Shown here: one piece after another, positions 44,651-57,375 of the stretch
Layout of the letters: the number at the start of each line of letters is the position of its first letter
How positions within the stretch are numbered: position 1 is the first letter of the stretch
NCBI GenBank assembly: GCA_014871385.1
Contig: CM026426.1
Span: 67,169,692 to 67,233,691, forward strand
Reading direction: 5' to 3'
Length of the DNA stretch: 64,000 nt
Origin: Ceratodon purpureus
Lineage: Eukaryota; Streptophyta; Bryopsida; Pseudoditrichales; Ditrichaceae
Translations under genes and position numbers: made by a program
The notes under the pieces: generated by a model
Told to the model about the DNA's origin: nothing
Databases searched by the model: none
What the model saw: the letters and a program-made list of their open reading frames with translations, nothing else

Positions 44651-47640
44651 TCAATTCACTTGGTCGTTGCTAGCGTCACCACGGCCGGCGATGTTGCTAT
44701 CGTCCTCATTATCAGTGGAGTTGCGACCTTCCTCAGGATCCACATTGCTGCCATCCTCCCCGAGGTCATCTTCGTTATCAAAACCTCTAGCTTGAGTATT
44801 GTTGGCTCCATTACCTCCAACAATGTTATCAATGCTATAATTGTTGCAGAATAACACTGATGCGCTCTTTGCCACCACCCTGAGCTGTATGCGCTTGATT
44901 CGATGCCTTCGCTTGATGATGGGATTCTTCCATACCCTGGCAACTCCATACGGCCAGACTACCGTATTCCTCCACAAACCAACTGCCATGCCGTACAAGT
45001 ACATGCTGTCAACAGCCACTCCAAGGTTAGTCCTCGATTGAGAATTGAAGAAAGTAAGATCAGCCATCAACCCCTAATTCATTCCAAACATCGTGGATAT
45101 AACTCAACATGTAGTGCGACACATGCTCCTCTCCAAAGGCCTCCAAAAGTGTTCTCCCCTAGGTTTCTATCTTCCCTTTGAACTGGAGTTGTTGTTCTGC
45201 TGTCAGCACCAAGCCGCTGAAATATGGTAAAACCTCTTCAAAGGCTTGCCACATAGCAGCCCTCGCCCTACGATGTGCACCGCCGCCACTATTATTGCTC
45301 TCTGCTTGACATATGTCTTTCCAGGCCTTCTCGTTGCCAGACCAACCGCTTGGTTTAAATAGTCTACTGGCAACAACCCCACTGAAAGATGGTTTCTGTG
45401 GCACATTCCCTATGCTGCCACTCACTTTTGGATCCTTTCTAATCTCCAGATTTCCACCGTGAGCCCCGATAGCTGACAAGGACTTCTCCATTTGCTCTAT
45501 TGCTGTAGCCCTCAGTCTTTGCTCTTGTATGTTCCAAACATAAATGATGTGTTGATGCACAATCTTCTCCGCTAGGTGAACTAGGGCATGAAGTGTATAA
45601 ATGTGCACTCTGTGCAACGGAATTGGCAAGATAGGCCTCCACCTTGTATGTGCTCGCATGTCACAAGGTTCTGGCTCCACAGAGTTGGCAAACAATCCCC
45701 GCACCCAGTTCGGTTTCCCACGTTTTCTGATGGTAGCACTTGCCTGGCTTGCTGTCCCTACGGTAGGCTTCGCCCTCTTCTGCTCGTAGTATATGCAGTT
45801 CATTGCACACGACAGCCTCGACTGAAGCCCGTACGTACACTTGATAGTCTTCATGTCCGCAGCGAGATGCCACTCCACACAGAATTCTCCAACTCGGGGA
45901 CTGTGAGTTTCTCGCCACTGGACTGTGCTGCAATCGCAGATGGAAATTTGGATTTCCCAAATATCCACGAGAGAACTTCGTAGGACTCTTTTTCCACTTG
46001 AAAGGTTGCCACTCGCCAGATTTTCTGCTTCAATTGGACTGAGAAAAACAGCGCATGGTTCCTCTGAATGTCTGGGTCGAGCGCCCTATTCATCAATGTG
46101 ATGCTGACCCGTTCAAATTTCTTGCCATTGACAATCTCGGCCTCGTCCAATTTCATGACAAATACAAGCGGTGCCCCTCTTAACTCTGTGGAAACATGGC
46201 GATTGGATGTGTAAGTCACAGTTAATTGATAAATAACCTTGCTGACAGCAAATTCTGAAAACAACAGTCTGAGTTGATTACGATACCTTCTTCCGTGATG
46301 CCGTAGAAGATCACCATGCTTCTTTGGATCACCTGAAGGTCTATGAATAGGGAATTCTTCTTAGTCAAAACAACTTCCTTTACCATGTCCTCGGACTTCT
46401 TCTCCTTCTTAGAACTTGCTAGCAGCGTAAGTTGACCTTCAGCATGGTAGTATTCACCAATATACTGTGGCAGGTTTGCATTTAACTCCTATGGAAGCAG
46501 TTTCGCATGATAGGGACTTGGCAAAATACTCCCGGAGAATCCTTTGTTCAGATCAGCAATGGGAGCCTTCACAGCTTTGTAGATAGCATCATATCCCCGA
46601 TGGCAAACCCCTGCCTGGTCGCAAGCAGCAAGAATCTTGTCGGGTCCAATGCTCTTACCAATCGATTTAAGCACATTCTTTGCAATCTCTGACTGAACAT
46701 GTGCCATTGCAGGTTTAGAAGCGAGAGCTCTACCTTCATGCCGTGATAGAATTTGAGCTAGTGCTACTGTAGTCCTATTTTGGGACTCTTTATCCCCCGG
46801 AAGTCGAGAGCACTATCGGTTCTCTCGGTTCCTTTGGACAACAAACTGCACCACATCTGGTTGCAGCACTGTCCGCACAAGCTTCACTCTTGCTTTTGAT
46901 CCACCTGATCTAGGTTTTAACTCGTGAATTCCTCTAAGTGCCCGAATCCTACTTTGCATGCCTATGGGGGTCTCCATCTCGAAGCTGGCCCTCCGCTGGC
47001 AGCGGTCAACGTCTTCTAGGAGACCCCGCACATGGCGCTCCAATTGCTCCACCCTTTGGACATGGCAATCACGGACAGCTTGTAATTCAGCTTGCAAATC
47101 CGTGCATGTCTTCTCTAACTCAAGGCAACGTATGAACATCAATTGGACATCTTTGGCTGTCCTTGAGTTGCTGGCCAAAGCTTCGCCTCTAAGCTGAAGC
47201 ACTTCTTTGCTCAACTGTGTCAACTGGATCCACGTCTCCTCCTATGTAGGACCATGTACACAATGATCCAGCAGCGTGTATGTATATCCGCGAAGACCCT
47301 GCTCTCCATGACATATGAATTCAATGAACCTTTTAGCGACTTGATTGGAGGTGGCTTCCCTGTCACTAGATCAACAGGGTAAATGTCTCCATTGATCCAC
47401 AAGTCAATGTTTGTGTCTCCACGCAACCTCCGTGTTGGAAACGAGCACCTCATGCACAGCGCTACTTGCGTAGAACCTCGTCTCATGATTGGTGCATAGC
47501 GTGCGTCGAGTGAAACTTGGGGAATGTACTGATTGCTTTGTGCAGCCCTTGCTGCCATCGTGGACCCGATAGTCGATAGTCTTGATTGAATCTCCCCTGG
47601 TCACGCTTGATGATTTGCACGTAATCAACAAAACTTGTTA
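44651..47640 (-). pseudogene. gene Z: multi-part transposase-like gene
   Basis: Minus-strand blocks in order: WINGDIYPVDLVTGKPPPIK (47.4 kb), a coiled coil (CTDLQAELQAVRDCHVQRVE) and IGPDKILAACDQAGVCHRGY with DAIYKAVKAPI (46.5-47.2 kb, one frame with two stops), then FVMKLDEAEIVNGKKFERVS and ITLMNRALD (46.1 kb), then HRVHIYTLHALVHLAEKIVH (45.6 kb), EEVLPYFSGLVLTAEQQLQF (45.2 kb), GEEHVSHYMLSYIHDVWNEL and an acidic C-terminus (EDDLGEDGSNVDPEEG). The 'D in a strand, later HYM-YIH helix' layout recalls plant-type DDE transposases of poorly known families, but I cannot name one. Several breaks make it non-functional as it stands. Confidence 0.4.
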
Positions 47641-49658
47641 TGATTTTGGGACACATCCTACACCCAATGAAAGACTACAGTATTAGCAAACTCTCTCAAC
47701 CGTGATAATTATTGCTTGACGACTAAATTCACAATCACAAATACTCCGAACCTAATTCGATAGACCTGTGTGGCATCTACAAGCGTTGTCGACCACATAA
47801 CCTACATTGCCTTATGCCGTTGTGGCAGCAAGGGCATTTGAAATCGAAATTCAAATTGCTCAAAAACCCACTAGCCCCTACACACCCCACAAAGGTTTAT
47901 CGAATTAGGTTAACTCACCTTCCCTTTAGGTACATCAGTTTTCATCTCTTCGTTGAAACCTTGGTCGCCGACTGAGAATGACCCCTCGCCGCCGTCGCTG
48001 CCAGCGGACGCTGCCAAGAAATGAATCGGAATCTCAAGTTTGCTCCACCGATCTAGGGCGCCATTGCCACTTGGAATCTTTGGAGCAAATCACATACAAT
48101 TCTGCATCCCGCAGTGCCAGAAATGATTTGCTTGAAGCAGAACAGGGCGCTTCGTTTTCTTGGTGCTGAACGGCGTAAAGCCAGTAGCGCTATCACGCCC
48201 AAATCGTTGTGGCAACAAGTCGAACAATCCGTGGATCGAGGCAACGAATCGAGGCAGTTTATTAATCGCAGAGCAATAATTACCACTCCTTGGCGCTCAA
48301 CAACCACCGTCCACGCCCCTCTCGCCAACGAAGCAAAACCCAGCCACGCAGCTCCCGTCCGTCTCTAAAAGGCCGCCCCGGGCAGCGTTTTAGACCTCTG
48401 CTGACAGCGACAGAGAGGTTTTTGGGCAGGAAGCTCACCGAATCCGGGCTGTCTTACAAGGCCCGTTGGAGACCTCGTTTATCCTCTAATGAGTGTTTCT
48501 TCCATACAAATTTTGTAAATTACATAAGTACTTCAGTTAGCGGTTAAAAATAGGCCATTGAACCTCTAATTGCCGGCATGTACCCAAATAGCAGGCTTCT
48601 CAAAGCCGTATGCTATATGATGGTTTTTTTTGGTAATGTAACCCCTTACAACCAGCAACTCCAGCGGCTCGAGCAGTGGAAAATTCCAGCCCTGTATTCC
48701 TGCGGGATACGTGGGGCTGGTACTTTTGATGGCTAGGGCTGCTGGAAATACCGGTGTGGCCCTGCTATCTCTCACTTCCAAAGACAGCCGCCTCTGATTC
48801 TCCAATGTCAACCTTTCATACCCATTCCTTCCTGGCCAGCTTATAGTTGCCGTAATTTTTGCAGCTTATCTTCAGTCATATGGACATGCCATCCTTCCAT
48901 GCACATGCCATGCGAAGACACTGTCATCCCTTATTCAATCTCCAAACTTAGAAAGTGAGCCCCTTCATCCTACCAACTTCGAAATCTAACTTTTATTTTA
49001 TTTTTTTATTTATTTTTACATTGCATAGATCACTCAACTATCACCTGTTTTTTCTAAAACCACGCTTTAGTGACTATGAATGATACTTGAGTGTCACTAA
49101 TGTAAGATTTTGGTAAGATTTGGATCTTTCAGTAGAAAAAATCTAAACCTTTAAAATCAAATCTGTAATTTGACAACTATTACTAACCATTGAATTCCTC
49201 TAGTAAATTCCCCTATTCTTAACCACCACGACTTCTCTAGTCATAGACTAGGATCCTCATCGTGTAAGTTTTCTTTTTTTGTTAAACTAATTTCCTGCTT
49301 CACCAGCATAGCTCATTTTGAAATGTGGGCCTGTCTGTAAACTATGGCAGTTGCATTAATGAAACCGCCTTGAGTTCTTCCAGTTTTTGGACAACTAAAA
49401 ATAAAAATAAAAATAAAGATAAGAAAAAAATAAGAAGAAGAAGAAAAAGGAGTAAAGAAAAAATGGGAAACAAAGTCTAAGAAAGAAGAAGAATAATAAA
49501 AAATTTAATTTAAAAGAGAATTTGGAATGAGAAGAGGAATATGAAGAAATACTAAAAAAGATTAGAAGACTATCACTTAGGGATTTTGGAGGAAATAAGA
49601 AAAAATAGGATAATTATTATTCAAGAGTCTAACTAATTTAGTTTTCGCCAATTCTAAC
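47641..49658. other. spacer, no gene recognised
   Basis: Contains CCGCTGGCAGCGG-type palindromes at its left side (47995-48007, and a relative near 48402), marking the right edge of the X/Y/Z block. From about 49380 to 49560 it is an A/AAG-rich simple repeat. A T-run with the short hairpin GTAACCCCTTAC lies near 48630. Confidence 0.45.
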
Positions 49659-50770
49659 CTAAAAAATGCAAATTTCTACTAAATTAATGGATTTTGTACA
49701 AAAACTTGAGAACAATGAGCACTTTGACTGTTTACAGGTAGTGAGGAACATGTCACGTGTTATATCCTTTCCTTTAGTCTGGTATTGCTTGAGTAGCTCA
49801 AGATGTTTCTTCATTATTGGGTTGGAGGGATCCTTGTGCCGAAGGCAGTCTTCTACGAAGGACCTAATCTTGGGCAATATATGGACTAAGAAGGCACTAT
49901 GATCTCCATACTTCATACCTCCATGCACCACAAAACCATCCCAATTTACGTTCTTCTCTGAGACATGAGGTAAGTAGAGTAGTCTCTTCACCATGAATTG
50001 TGCAAGGCAGCCCCTTTTGATGGAATTATCCCACTTCTTCTTAGAATCCCGTTTGATTTTGGGTCGGACAGATGCAATATTGGTGTTTCTGTTCTGATTG
50101 TCTTATATTGCATTCCATGTATCTTTGCAAGGGTCGAAAACTTCTCCTGCACCTTAGCCCTCAGACTCCCCTCCATCACATTTCACCATTGCTTGTATCT
50201 CCTCGCAAAGGGCATTCGTGGTGTCACAAAGTATAGACCGTAAGGGTAGGAGTCCCTCAGTGAAACAATTGTCTTGAAAACCTACGGTATTGGCCCCCAT
50301 GGTTTTTTAGTGAATAGACTCCGTTTAAGAGTGAACTACCACGGGTTCCTTTAGAGGACCGCTAGAATTGAACTCAACAGGAGGGTTGTGACTGTGACAG
50401 TGATCGGCCACTGTTCGTGTCACGAGAGGCTATTTCTTCTTCCTCGGAGCATATTTCCGGGATGGCATTTTACTCGGCTTCGCACCTTTCGCTACAGCAG
50501 GAGTGGATGCCAAAGTGATAGGTGATTGTTGGCCCGGATTGGAAGAAGATGGATACTAAACCACAAGTTTAGCGTCACAATACATAGATGACATTGCTGA
50601 TGGCAACATGCTCCTATGTAAGCATATATATTGCGGTACCTGTAATTGGCTTCCTTAGAGAAGATCCATGAATACCCTTTTTTCCTCGAAGCTTTCCTCC
50701 TAGGTGATGCAACATCCGTCACGCACCCTGAGTCAGTCGTGACGGATCCTTGAATCCCTTCTGCAGTTGA

Positions 50771-50775
50771 CAAAG
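50771..50775. repeat. left target-site duplication of the solo LTR
   Basis: CAAAG directly before the TG of the LTR; the identical word follows the terminal CA at 51609-51613. Five bases is the usual length for LTR retroelements. Confidence 0.75.
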
Positions 50776-51608
50776 TGTTAGGTAACTTACAATGCTGGAT
50801 GAATGAAATCTTCTAATCACATTGGACAATGTGTAAGCAGAGGATGAAAGGAGTCAGACAACTCCCAGTTGATGATGGATGGACCGGAGTCAGACAACTC
50901 CAGATTGAGAACATGTGCACTGGGGTTAGACAGCTCTACATTTAGTGCATTGGAGTCAGACCACTCCAAGATTGAGAACATGTGTACAAGAGTTGGACAA
51001 CTCGAGATGAGGTACACTTAGATTAGACTACTGATAGTGGTGAATTATCTTTACTCTAGATATATAGGAGTAAAGATCTAGAAGAGTCTCTGAGTTAAGG
51101 AGATAGAAGATCTAGAATGATCTATGGATTATCTTTACTCCAGATATAGGAGTAAAGATCTAGAAGAGTGTCTGAGTTAGGGAGATAGAAGATCTAGAAT
51201 GATCTATGGATTATCTTTACTCCAGATATAGGAGTAAAGAAGATGGACAGATCTAGAAGAGTCTCTAAGTTCAAGAGATAGAAGAACCTAGAAGGATTTG
51301 TGGATTATCTTTACTCCAAATATAGGAGTGAAGGAGATAGAATGATCTATGAATAGGCTAGACTCTAGGACATAGCCTGAGATAGACTGAAGTTCCTTTT
51401 GGGAAGGAACTAATATATAAAGGCTCGGGGGTGAGATGGTGAGACACTTCTCTAGTGATCACTTCTCTATGGTTGGGTGGTGAGCCTTCGGTCAATATCT
51501 TTTGATCTTTGTAGTTCTATTATAGTTTATTGAGCTTTTATCTTTCCCTTGTCTTTATTGTCTTTTTGTTTGAGAGTTGGTGGCAAACCTATTGGGAGGT
51601 TCGTTACA
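50776..51608 (+). mobile_element. solo LTR of an LTR retroelement (fossil)
   Basis: An 833-bp sequence starts TGTTAGGTAAC and ends GGTTCGTTACA, with the 5-bp target duplication CAAAG on both sides (50771-50775 and 51609-51613). Parts: an upstream region with about five mirrored GGAGTCAGACAACTCC-type units, four ~85-bp tandem repeats, a TATA-like TATATAAAGG near 51414 on the plus strand, then a T-rich leader. No internal coding region is present, so it is a solo LTR left by recombination between the two ends. The perfect target duplication suggests a fairly recent insertion. Confidence 0.78.
51040..51345. repeat. four ~85-bp tandem repeats within the LTR
   Basis: The phrase TTATCTTTACTCCAGATATA begins near 51044, 51129, 51211 and 51304. 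Each unit continues with GGAGTAAAGATCTAGAAGAG and AGATAGAAGATCTAGAATGA. Tandem repeats like this are common upstream of LTR promoters. Confidence 0.75.
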
Positions 51609-52593
51609 CAAAGGAAGTGTTTGTGCCACCAATGCCGGTACCTTCGCCCTTGATACTCTCTTCTTTGGGATTGGTACGGCTGTTCTCTGGTTAGTGACAC
51701 TGCAAGGAGGAGGTCTCAGAAGAGGCTTCTTCTTCCAACTAGATTGTTATTTGCAACTCGTGGTGGGCTGGCAGAGTCTAGAATAGCACTAGGAATTTCA
51801 TTGAGGTCGGGAATGCAATCTGAAGCAGCAATGTTGCAGGAGGCCTGACATGAAATACCGTCGACCACCTTACCCTTCTTCTTCATGGGACGGTGTTTCT
51901 TCGGCAAAAAAACGGGATCCTCCATCATCCAGTCCATGGCCTCCGTCACACATCGAGGGGTCTTTGCCTTGAACTTCCATGGGGGCTTCCTTCCTTGCAC
52001 GCCCTTTGCCCGTTTTGCTCTTGCTTTCCTAAACAGAGCGATGCTGTTGTCTTCAGGGACGGAATTAGGGACCCTAGGTTTTTTCTTCGGCTTAGAAAGA
52101 AGGTCCTCCATAATTGGCTTGATGGTATTAGAGAAGTCCTTTGGTCCGTACTCGCATCTAAACCTACAGATATAGATATAACCCTAAACCGGATGATTTC
52201 TAACCCTTTGACAGCAAACAAATTTGCCAATAAACTGTGACAACGAGAAATATACCTAGTGAATTTCATTGCATTTTTGTGTCCATCTCGACTTTGATTG
52301 GGCTTGCGCTTCTCCTTGTTTGCACGGAATTTGCACTCAGCTCCTTCTTGACTACACAGCATTCCCTGGATGAACTTCTGAAATCTATGTGTAGGGACAA
52401 AACATTGTTGCACAATGTGGGATTTTTTGTGCTCACCACGGGGTGGACGGTAATCAAGCTGCCAACTTAAGTTATGTGGCCCAAATACCCCTACAAGATG
52501 GTTTTGCACGCGGTCCTTGTTCGCCAGTAGTTGGAGTCTATGGATATTGAAACCAGTGAGATCTATTTCTTCACCAATATCATCGATGTCCAT

Positions 52594-55500
52594 CGTAGGG
52601 AACTCCGCATTGCTTCTCTATCTCTTGTCCATAGTCAGAACGTATTCTCTCCTCCCTTGAAGCCGTCGACAGTTGACGTATACCAGAGAACCAGTGTGAC
52701 AACACGACAGACATCAAACATTGCTACAATCTGAGAAGTACAAAACATATCCACTATAGATCAATCTAAACCCAAAACCTAGCACCCGCCTGCAGTGCAA
52801 GAGGAAGATGAAAACACTGAATACCTAATCCACTGGAAACTCTAGATGGGACAAAGAGGGCAATGGAAGGTGTTGACGTCATGGCGGCGTCATTTATTTT
52901 TGAGGCACGATCAGGTGGAGGAACCTAGTGATTCAAGGATTGGCAATGTTCAGTGTCACACATGTGTTGGGATGCGTAGTGTCTCGGTGGTGACAGAGTC
53001 ACGTGCAGGCCAAAATTACTAGCCATGCGAATTACTGGGTTGGGCGGGACGCGAGGAAAACAGCATGGTGCGCCGCTTCCACCTTATCCTTCCTTACATG
53101 CGATATAGCGTTCTCATAGTAGTTATAGCCCTTTCCTACCAAATCCAACAAACTCATTATTAGATGCCCTTGAAAAAAATTCTTAGCTTGGTACGCCTCA
53201 GTTACGAGCATATTCCCTTTCCTTCCAAATCACATTCAGTTCACTCATAATCCTCTCATATCACTCTTCCCTCAGTCTCTGTAACTATTCTAGTGGACTC
53301 ATTGGAGTGAAAAAACTATTCAAACCTTTGACATATCAGTTAGTTTAGGTTAATGTCTCTTTGACATATTCTGTAACCCATCTAGCTACCGGATCGGTCA
53401 TGATTTCATACATGTCGATCTTGCACCCTTTAGCAATTTGCATTGACACTAACTTTAAAAGAAAAGCCATTCAACAAATGTTGATTTTTGTTAACTCCAT
53501 GTGGTTCTATTGTAGCTGATCACCTGGTGTTTCAACTGTGTACTTTCAACTAGGCTGAGTATTGTACATTGACAAGTTGCTATCTATATGACATATACAA
53601 TGTGGTAATCAGACAATCGACAAAGGTTTAGAGAGAGGTTGTGCTTAAGAGTTTATAATGGCACTGCCTCTCACCTGTATCCGTGAAAATCCAACATCAG
53701 AGAGGTGCAAAATTCTTACAAGAAGTGTCTACAAGACAATGCAGCTTGCTATTCCTAACATCATAAAATCACAAGCAACAAATCCCCGCAACATGCATAT
53801 CAAGCGGAATCAATGCTTCATGAACCACATTATTCTCGTGAACCTGCTCGCTAGAAGATGGTTGAGTACACGCCATGGTCACTTAGTAGATAGTTCCAAT
53901 TCCTTGTGAGATTGAATGGCAATGTGCACTTAGATATCAGTGTGCATTGATCTGCGTTTTTGCTTCTGTAACAAACGAAACTACTCCGTAGCATGGCGGC
54001 TGGTGTGGTTACTTGGACATTGGTATCCATGTAGTTCTGAACGTGCGTTTAGATGATCTCTTGTTGCTTGATCATTTTTTTCAGATCATGAGTATAGAGA
54101 AATCTTTTACTCATACAATATAATTCACTGGGATATTATTGTTTGGTATTTTCTCTACCCTTTTCAACATAGGATCTGATTCATCTATTTAATAACTGCA
54201 TCCACCACTGCCTTACAATATAGTCGAGATTTAAGATATGCAGTTGTTTATTATGTAGATTGGTTCCAACTTATAACTGAATAAAATCGTGGAAATCCAT
54301 ATTGTGTTACTACACTGTTCAATCAGCCACCTCATATCACCTTTTCAGCCATTGGTCCTGGCATGCACATATATTATCAACGAGAAAGTGTTTACACCTT
54401 CAAGTCCACATCAAAATCCATCGCAATAATCAGCAAAATTTCGGAAAAAAAAAAAAAACAAACATACAAACACAATACAACACAACACCCCAAACCAATA
54501 ACAAAAGAACACAACATAACATCACATTCTACAAACCTCACTCCACACCTTTTATTAACTTTATTACTAATCCTTGTTTCATGGTACTATAGTGTCCATC
54601 ATTAAAAAGGGAGAGTAGTTTTGTCTCAATGTCCCCTGTCCAGTGGGCACCGGGTCATTGACATTACGAACGGACACTTTATTCACTCCAGCACTGCAAA
54701 AGGGCGGGTGTTTCTATCTATCTGTCAACGCTTGTAAGAAGGATGGAGCGATTTGAAGAGAGCAAGTAGAAAGTAGAAAATTCAGTGATGTGAGGATTCA
54801 GAGGCGAAGTTGAATCTGGCGTGCCACGGAATGGTTAAGGTCTCAGTTGGGTTTGTACAGGTTGAGCCCCTCTTGGGGAGGTAGTAGTTCTCGAGTGCGT
54901 AAATCGGGGTGCAAGTAGGCCTGCGACGTGCAGTGTATCTGTCAACAAGATTACTGGCACAGAACCGAAAAGTCAAAAATCATCACTTGGCCAGAATGTC
55001 ATCCAGTCGTATGTCTGAGCACAAGTATACAACAACGATATGCGTGTTGTACATCAACATCCAAAGTATTATTATTGGATGAGCTTCATCAATTCGTAGA
55101 TACAAACAGATATAATGTAACGTATATAAGTATCAGTATACAAATACTATACGATACTCAAAGGACAAATGACGATTTATGAATTCCACTGCGTGAGAGA
55201 CTTTTAAATCTGCGACGACGTGTAAGCGTAATCTAGATCAAAACAAAATTGAAGAAGACCGTAACCTCAAATTTAATTCAATAAATACCATTTCGTTTAA
55301 AGAACCGTTGGAACAAGGACAATACAAACATAACAAGAACATCGTAAGCTTAACTATTCAAACTTTATCATTTCCTTCAATAAAATAATTCATAATACAA
55401 AATAGAGAGGGCAAACGTTCCAGCCATGGATGGCGCCCGCGCCAGCCTCTCATGAGGCACCCACGCCCATAATCAAAAACCAGCTATTAGATACAATTAG

Positions 55501-55679
55501 ATCAAGACAGTGAGCATGTTTTTTCTTTTTAAGTCAAATGGTGAAAAACTCCATTACAATAATAGAACTTACATACCGTCGAACAACTGAGTCAATGACC
55601 TGATTGGCGCGTAACAGTTCTTAAGAAACTTTTTACCCCTTGGTAATAGCTGGCTACCTGGAGTATCTAATCTATCTGC
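52594..55679. other. spacer without recognised genes
   Basis: About 3 kb of mostly AT-rich DNA. A plus-strand frame at 53658-53909 has no recognisable domain. An A-rich tract lies near 54447. At 55431-55444 is TGGCGCCCGCGCCA, the first member of the GC-palindrome set that surrounds the second ParB-like/methyltransferase gene. Near 55515 a T-run is followed by an AATGG...CCATT hairpin. Confidence 0.4.
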
Positions 55680-55952
55680 CTAGCATGATGGGAGAAGTCC
55701 CTCCAGGAACAGCGTCAGTCTAGTGGATGGCGTCACCTTCGATGCGGCAAACATTGTAAGTTGCTGCCCAACGCTGGCTGAATCCGAATAAGGCTCAGCA
55801 TTCCTCAAAGGCTCAATAGCGAGGCCCGATGCGATAACAGTCAGCATTTTGAGCTTAGCACTAGCGCCAAAGGGCGAGAATATACCGTTACATTCGAGGA
55901 AGTTAATGCAGTACGTACTTGATACAAGACGCAGCAGCTGATCACGATTCAA
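55680..55952 (-). CDS. short unrecognised open frame
   Basis: A 90-residue minus-strand frame (MNRDQLLRLVSSTYCINFLE, later GASAKLKMLTVIASGLAIEP) ends at TAG 55682-55680. It lies 3' of a larger minus-strand frame and may be part of the same gene. No domain recognised; it may be chance. Confidence 0.25.
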   Translation of the reverse strand: MNRDQLLRLVSSTYCINFLECNGIFSPFGASAKLKMLTVIASGLAIEPLRNAEPYSDSASVGQQLTMFAASKVTPSTRLTLFLEGLLPSC

Positions 55953-56152
55953 AATCGAACAGTAACCGCCCTAAAACATATGGCCTCAATATCCATGAAA
56001 AATCATACTGTAAGACTAAACTCAATCCGTGCAAGAGCAATGACTCTGCTTAATGGAGATGATCGTTTTTGAAATCATAGATCGTCTCGCGACCGTACGG
56101 AGGTAATCCATCCACCCCGCTATATGTTTGTAGCCTGAATTTCAACTTCCTC

Positions 56153-56767
56153 CTAGAGTTGGCCATCAGTTATGATGTATCGAGCGGTTCCACGGTGGCA
56201 CCAAGTCGAACCGCTATCATCTAACTGCCAGAAGTCAAGGACTTGCATCATCAGTCGGCCCTTCACCTGTCTTGTGATTAGAACCTCTCTTGGTAGAAAA
56301 GACTGCCATCCGCGAGAAAGGTACAACGCGATACGGTCTGAATTTGGCCCTAAGCCTGAACCCTTTAAAAGCGAATGCCAGTGGTACGGAAATGTGAGGA
56401 TACTCATGCCGTGGGTGTAAGAGATCCAAGAGAAGCAATCGCTTGGGCAAACGTCTAGATGTGGAAAGACAACTGTGAGCGCTTTAAACAATCGACTCGA
56501 TGACAAGGATTTAAACCAGCTCCTAGACAATTTGGGCTTACACATGATGGAGTCATGATTTGGTTCGAAGTCGGAGTCGATGCTATCACTTCCTTCCCCG
56601 ACAACTTCAATACCACCAGCAAAGTCCGACCATCGAAGCGACATTCCTATGAACAAGGAATCCAGTCCTGGGGGACTCAGATGAACAACAAGAAATTCTT
56701 GCACATTCTCAAAACTCTTGCACACACCCGACATGGTGGACTTCCCAACTAGGCTACAAGATGACAT
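56153..56767 (-). CDS. uncharacterised 204-residue open frame
   Basis: Open minus-strand frame beginning MSSCSLVGKSTMSGVCKSFE (start codon by six-frame reading) and including SRSWFKSLSSSRLFKALTVV, CPSDCFSWISYTHGMSILTF and MMQVLDFWQLDDSGSTWCHR. It is the longest single frame in this AT-rich area and lies downstream of the second ParB-like gene on the same strand. No signal peptide, membrane segment or known domain is apparent. Confidence 0.35.
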   Translation of the reverse strand: MSSCSLVGKSTMSGVCKSFENVQEFLVVHLSPPGLDSLFIGMSLRWSDFAGGIEVVGEGSDSIDSDFEPNHDSIMCKPKLSRSWFKSLSSSRLFKALTVVFPHLDVCPSDCFSWISYTHGMSILTFPYHWHSLLKGSGLGPNSDRIALYLSRGWQSFLPREVLITRQVKGRLMMQVLDFWQLDDSGSTWCHRGTARYIITDGQL

Positions 56768-57375
56768 CTATACAAAGACGGAACATGAATTCATGACACG
56801 AACGATGTCAGTCTAGCAGTAAGAAGGAAAACCCAAAGCTTTGGTGAGCAGCTCTCGTCTTTAATTGTGATCTTCAGTAACGAAGCTTCGGTTCGGATAT
56901 AAATTAGTAGACACATCTCAAACACTAAAAAAGGCAATGGCGGGCTATATAATTTTGACATTCAAAATCATAAATGGCAATCTTACTGATCGACTTAGAC
57001 CTGAATTAGATATTTTGTAAAGATATGAAGGTTGATGACGAGATATCTAATTGGACCAAAAACGTCGCCAGTTCAGATAAAAAAAGAGTGAACACAACAC
57101 AATGCATGCTATTTGAAATCTTGGTCATAATCTGCGCATTTAGTAGTAGATCTATAAAAATCTAAACAGAAACTACGCATTCCAAGAAATGGCGCGGGCG
57201 CCATTTGGACTAAGCTTTAAATCCTAGAACAGAGTAGTGGCTCATAAAATGGCGCTTCATCCAATGTCACAAGTGCTGATGGCGTAAATATAAGGATTTG
57301 AGGATGGAGCTTCATCGCCGCGGAATATAGACAGGGAGTCCATTTGAACTCTCCATCTCGGTTGCTGTTTCAGTC

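Larger units (their letters stand above)
49659..52593 (-). pseudogene. gene W: spliced, DNA-binding-like gene carrying a solo LTR
   Basis: Exon 52593-52258 encodes LTGFNIHRLQLLANKDRVQN, LDYRPPRGEHKKSHIVQQCF and CSQEGAECKFRANKEKRKPN, then splices in phase (CACTAG|GTATAT to ATCTGTAG) to FRCEYGPKDFSNTIKPIMED and the very basic KARAKRAKGVQGRKPPWKF. The Cys pattern and basic character suggest a FLYWCH/FAR1-like DNA-binding N-terminus. Coding-like sequence continues on the far side of the LTR (CVTDVASPRRKASRKKGYSW) to about 49.7 kb (EKNVNWDGFVVHGGMKYGDH). It may be the DNA-binding part of a MULE-like element. Family uncertain. Confidence 0.35.
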
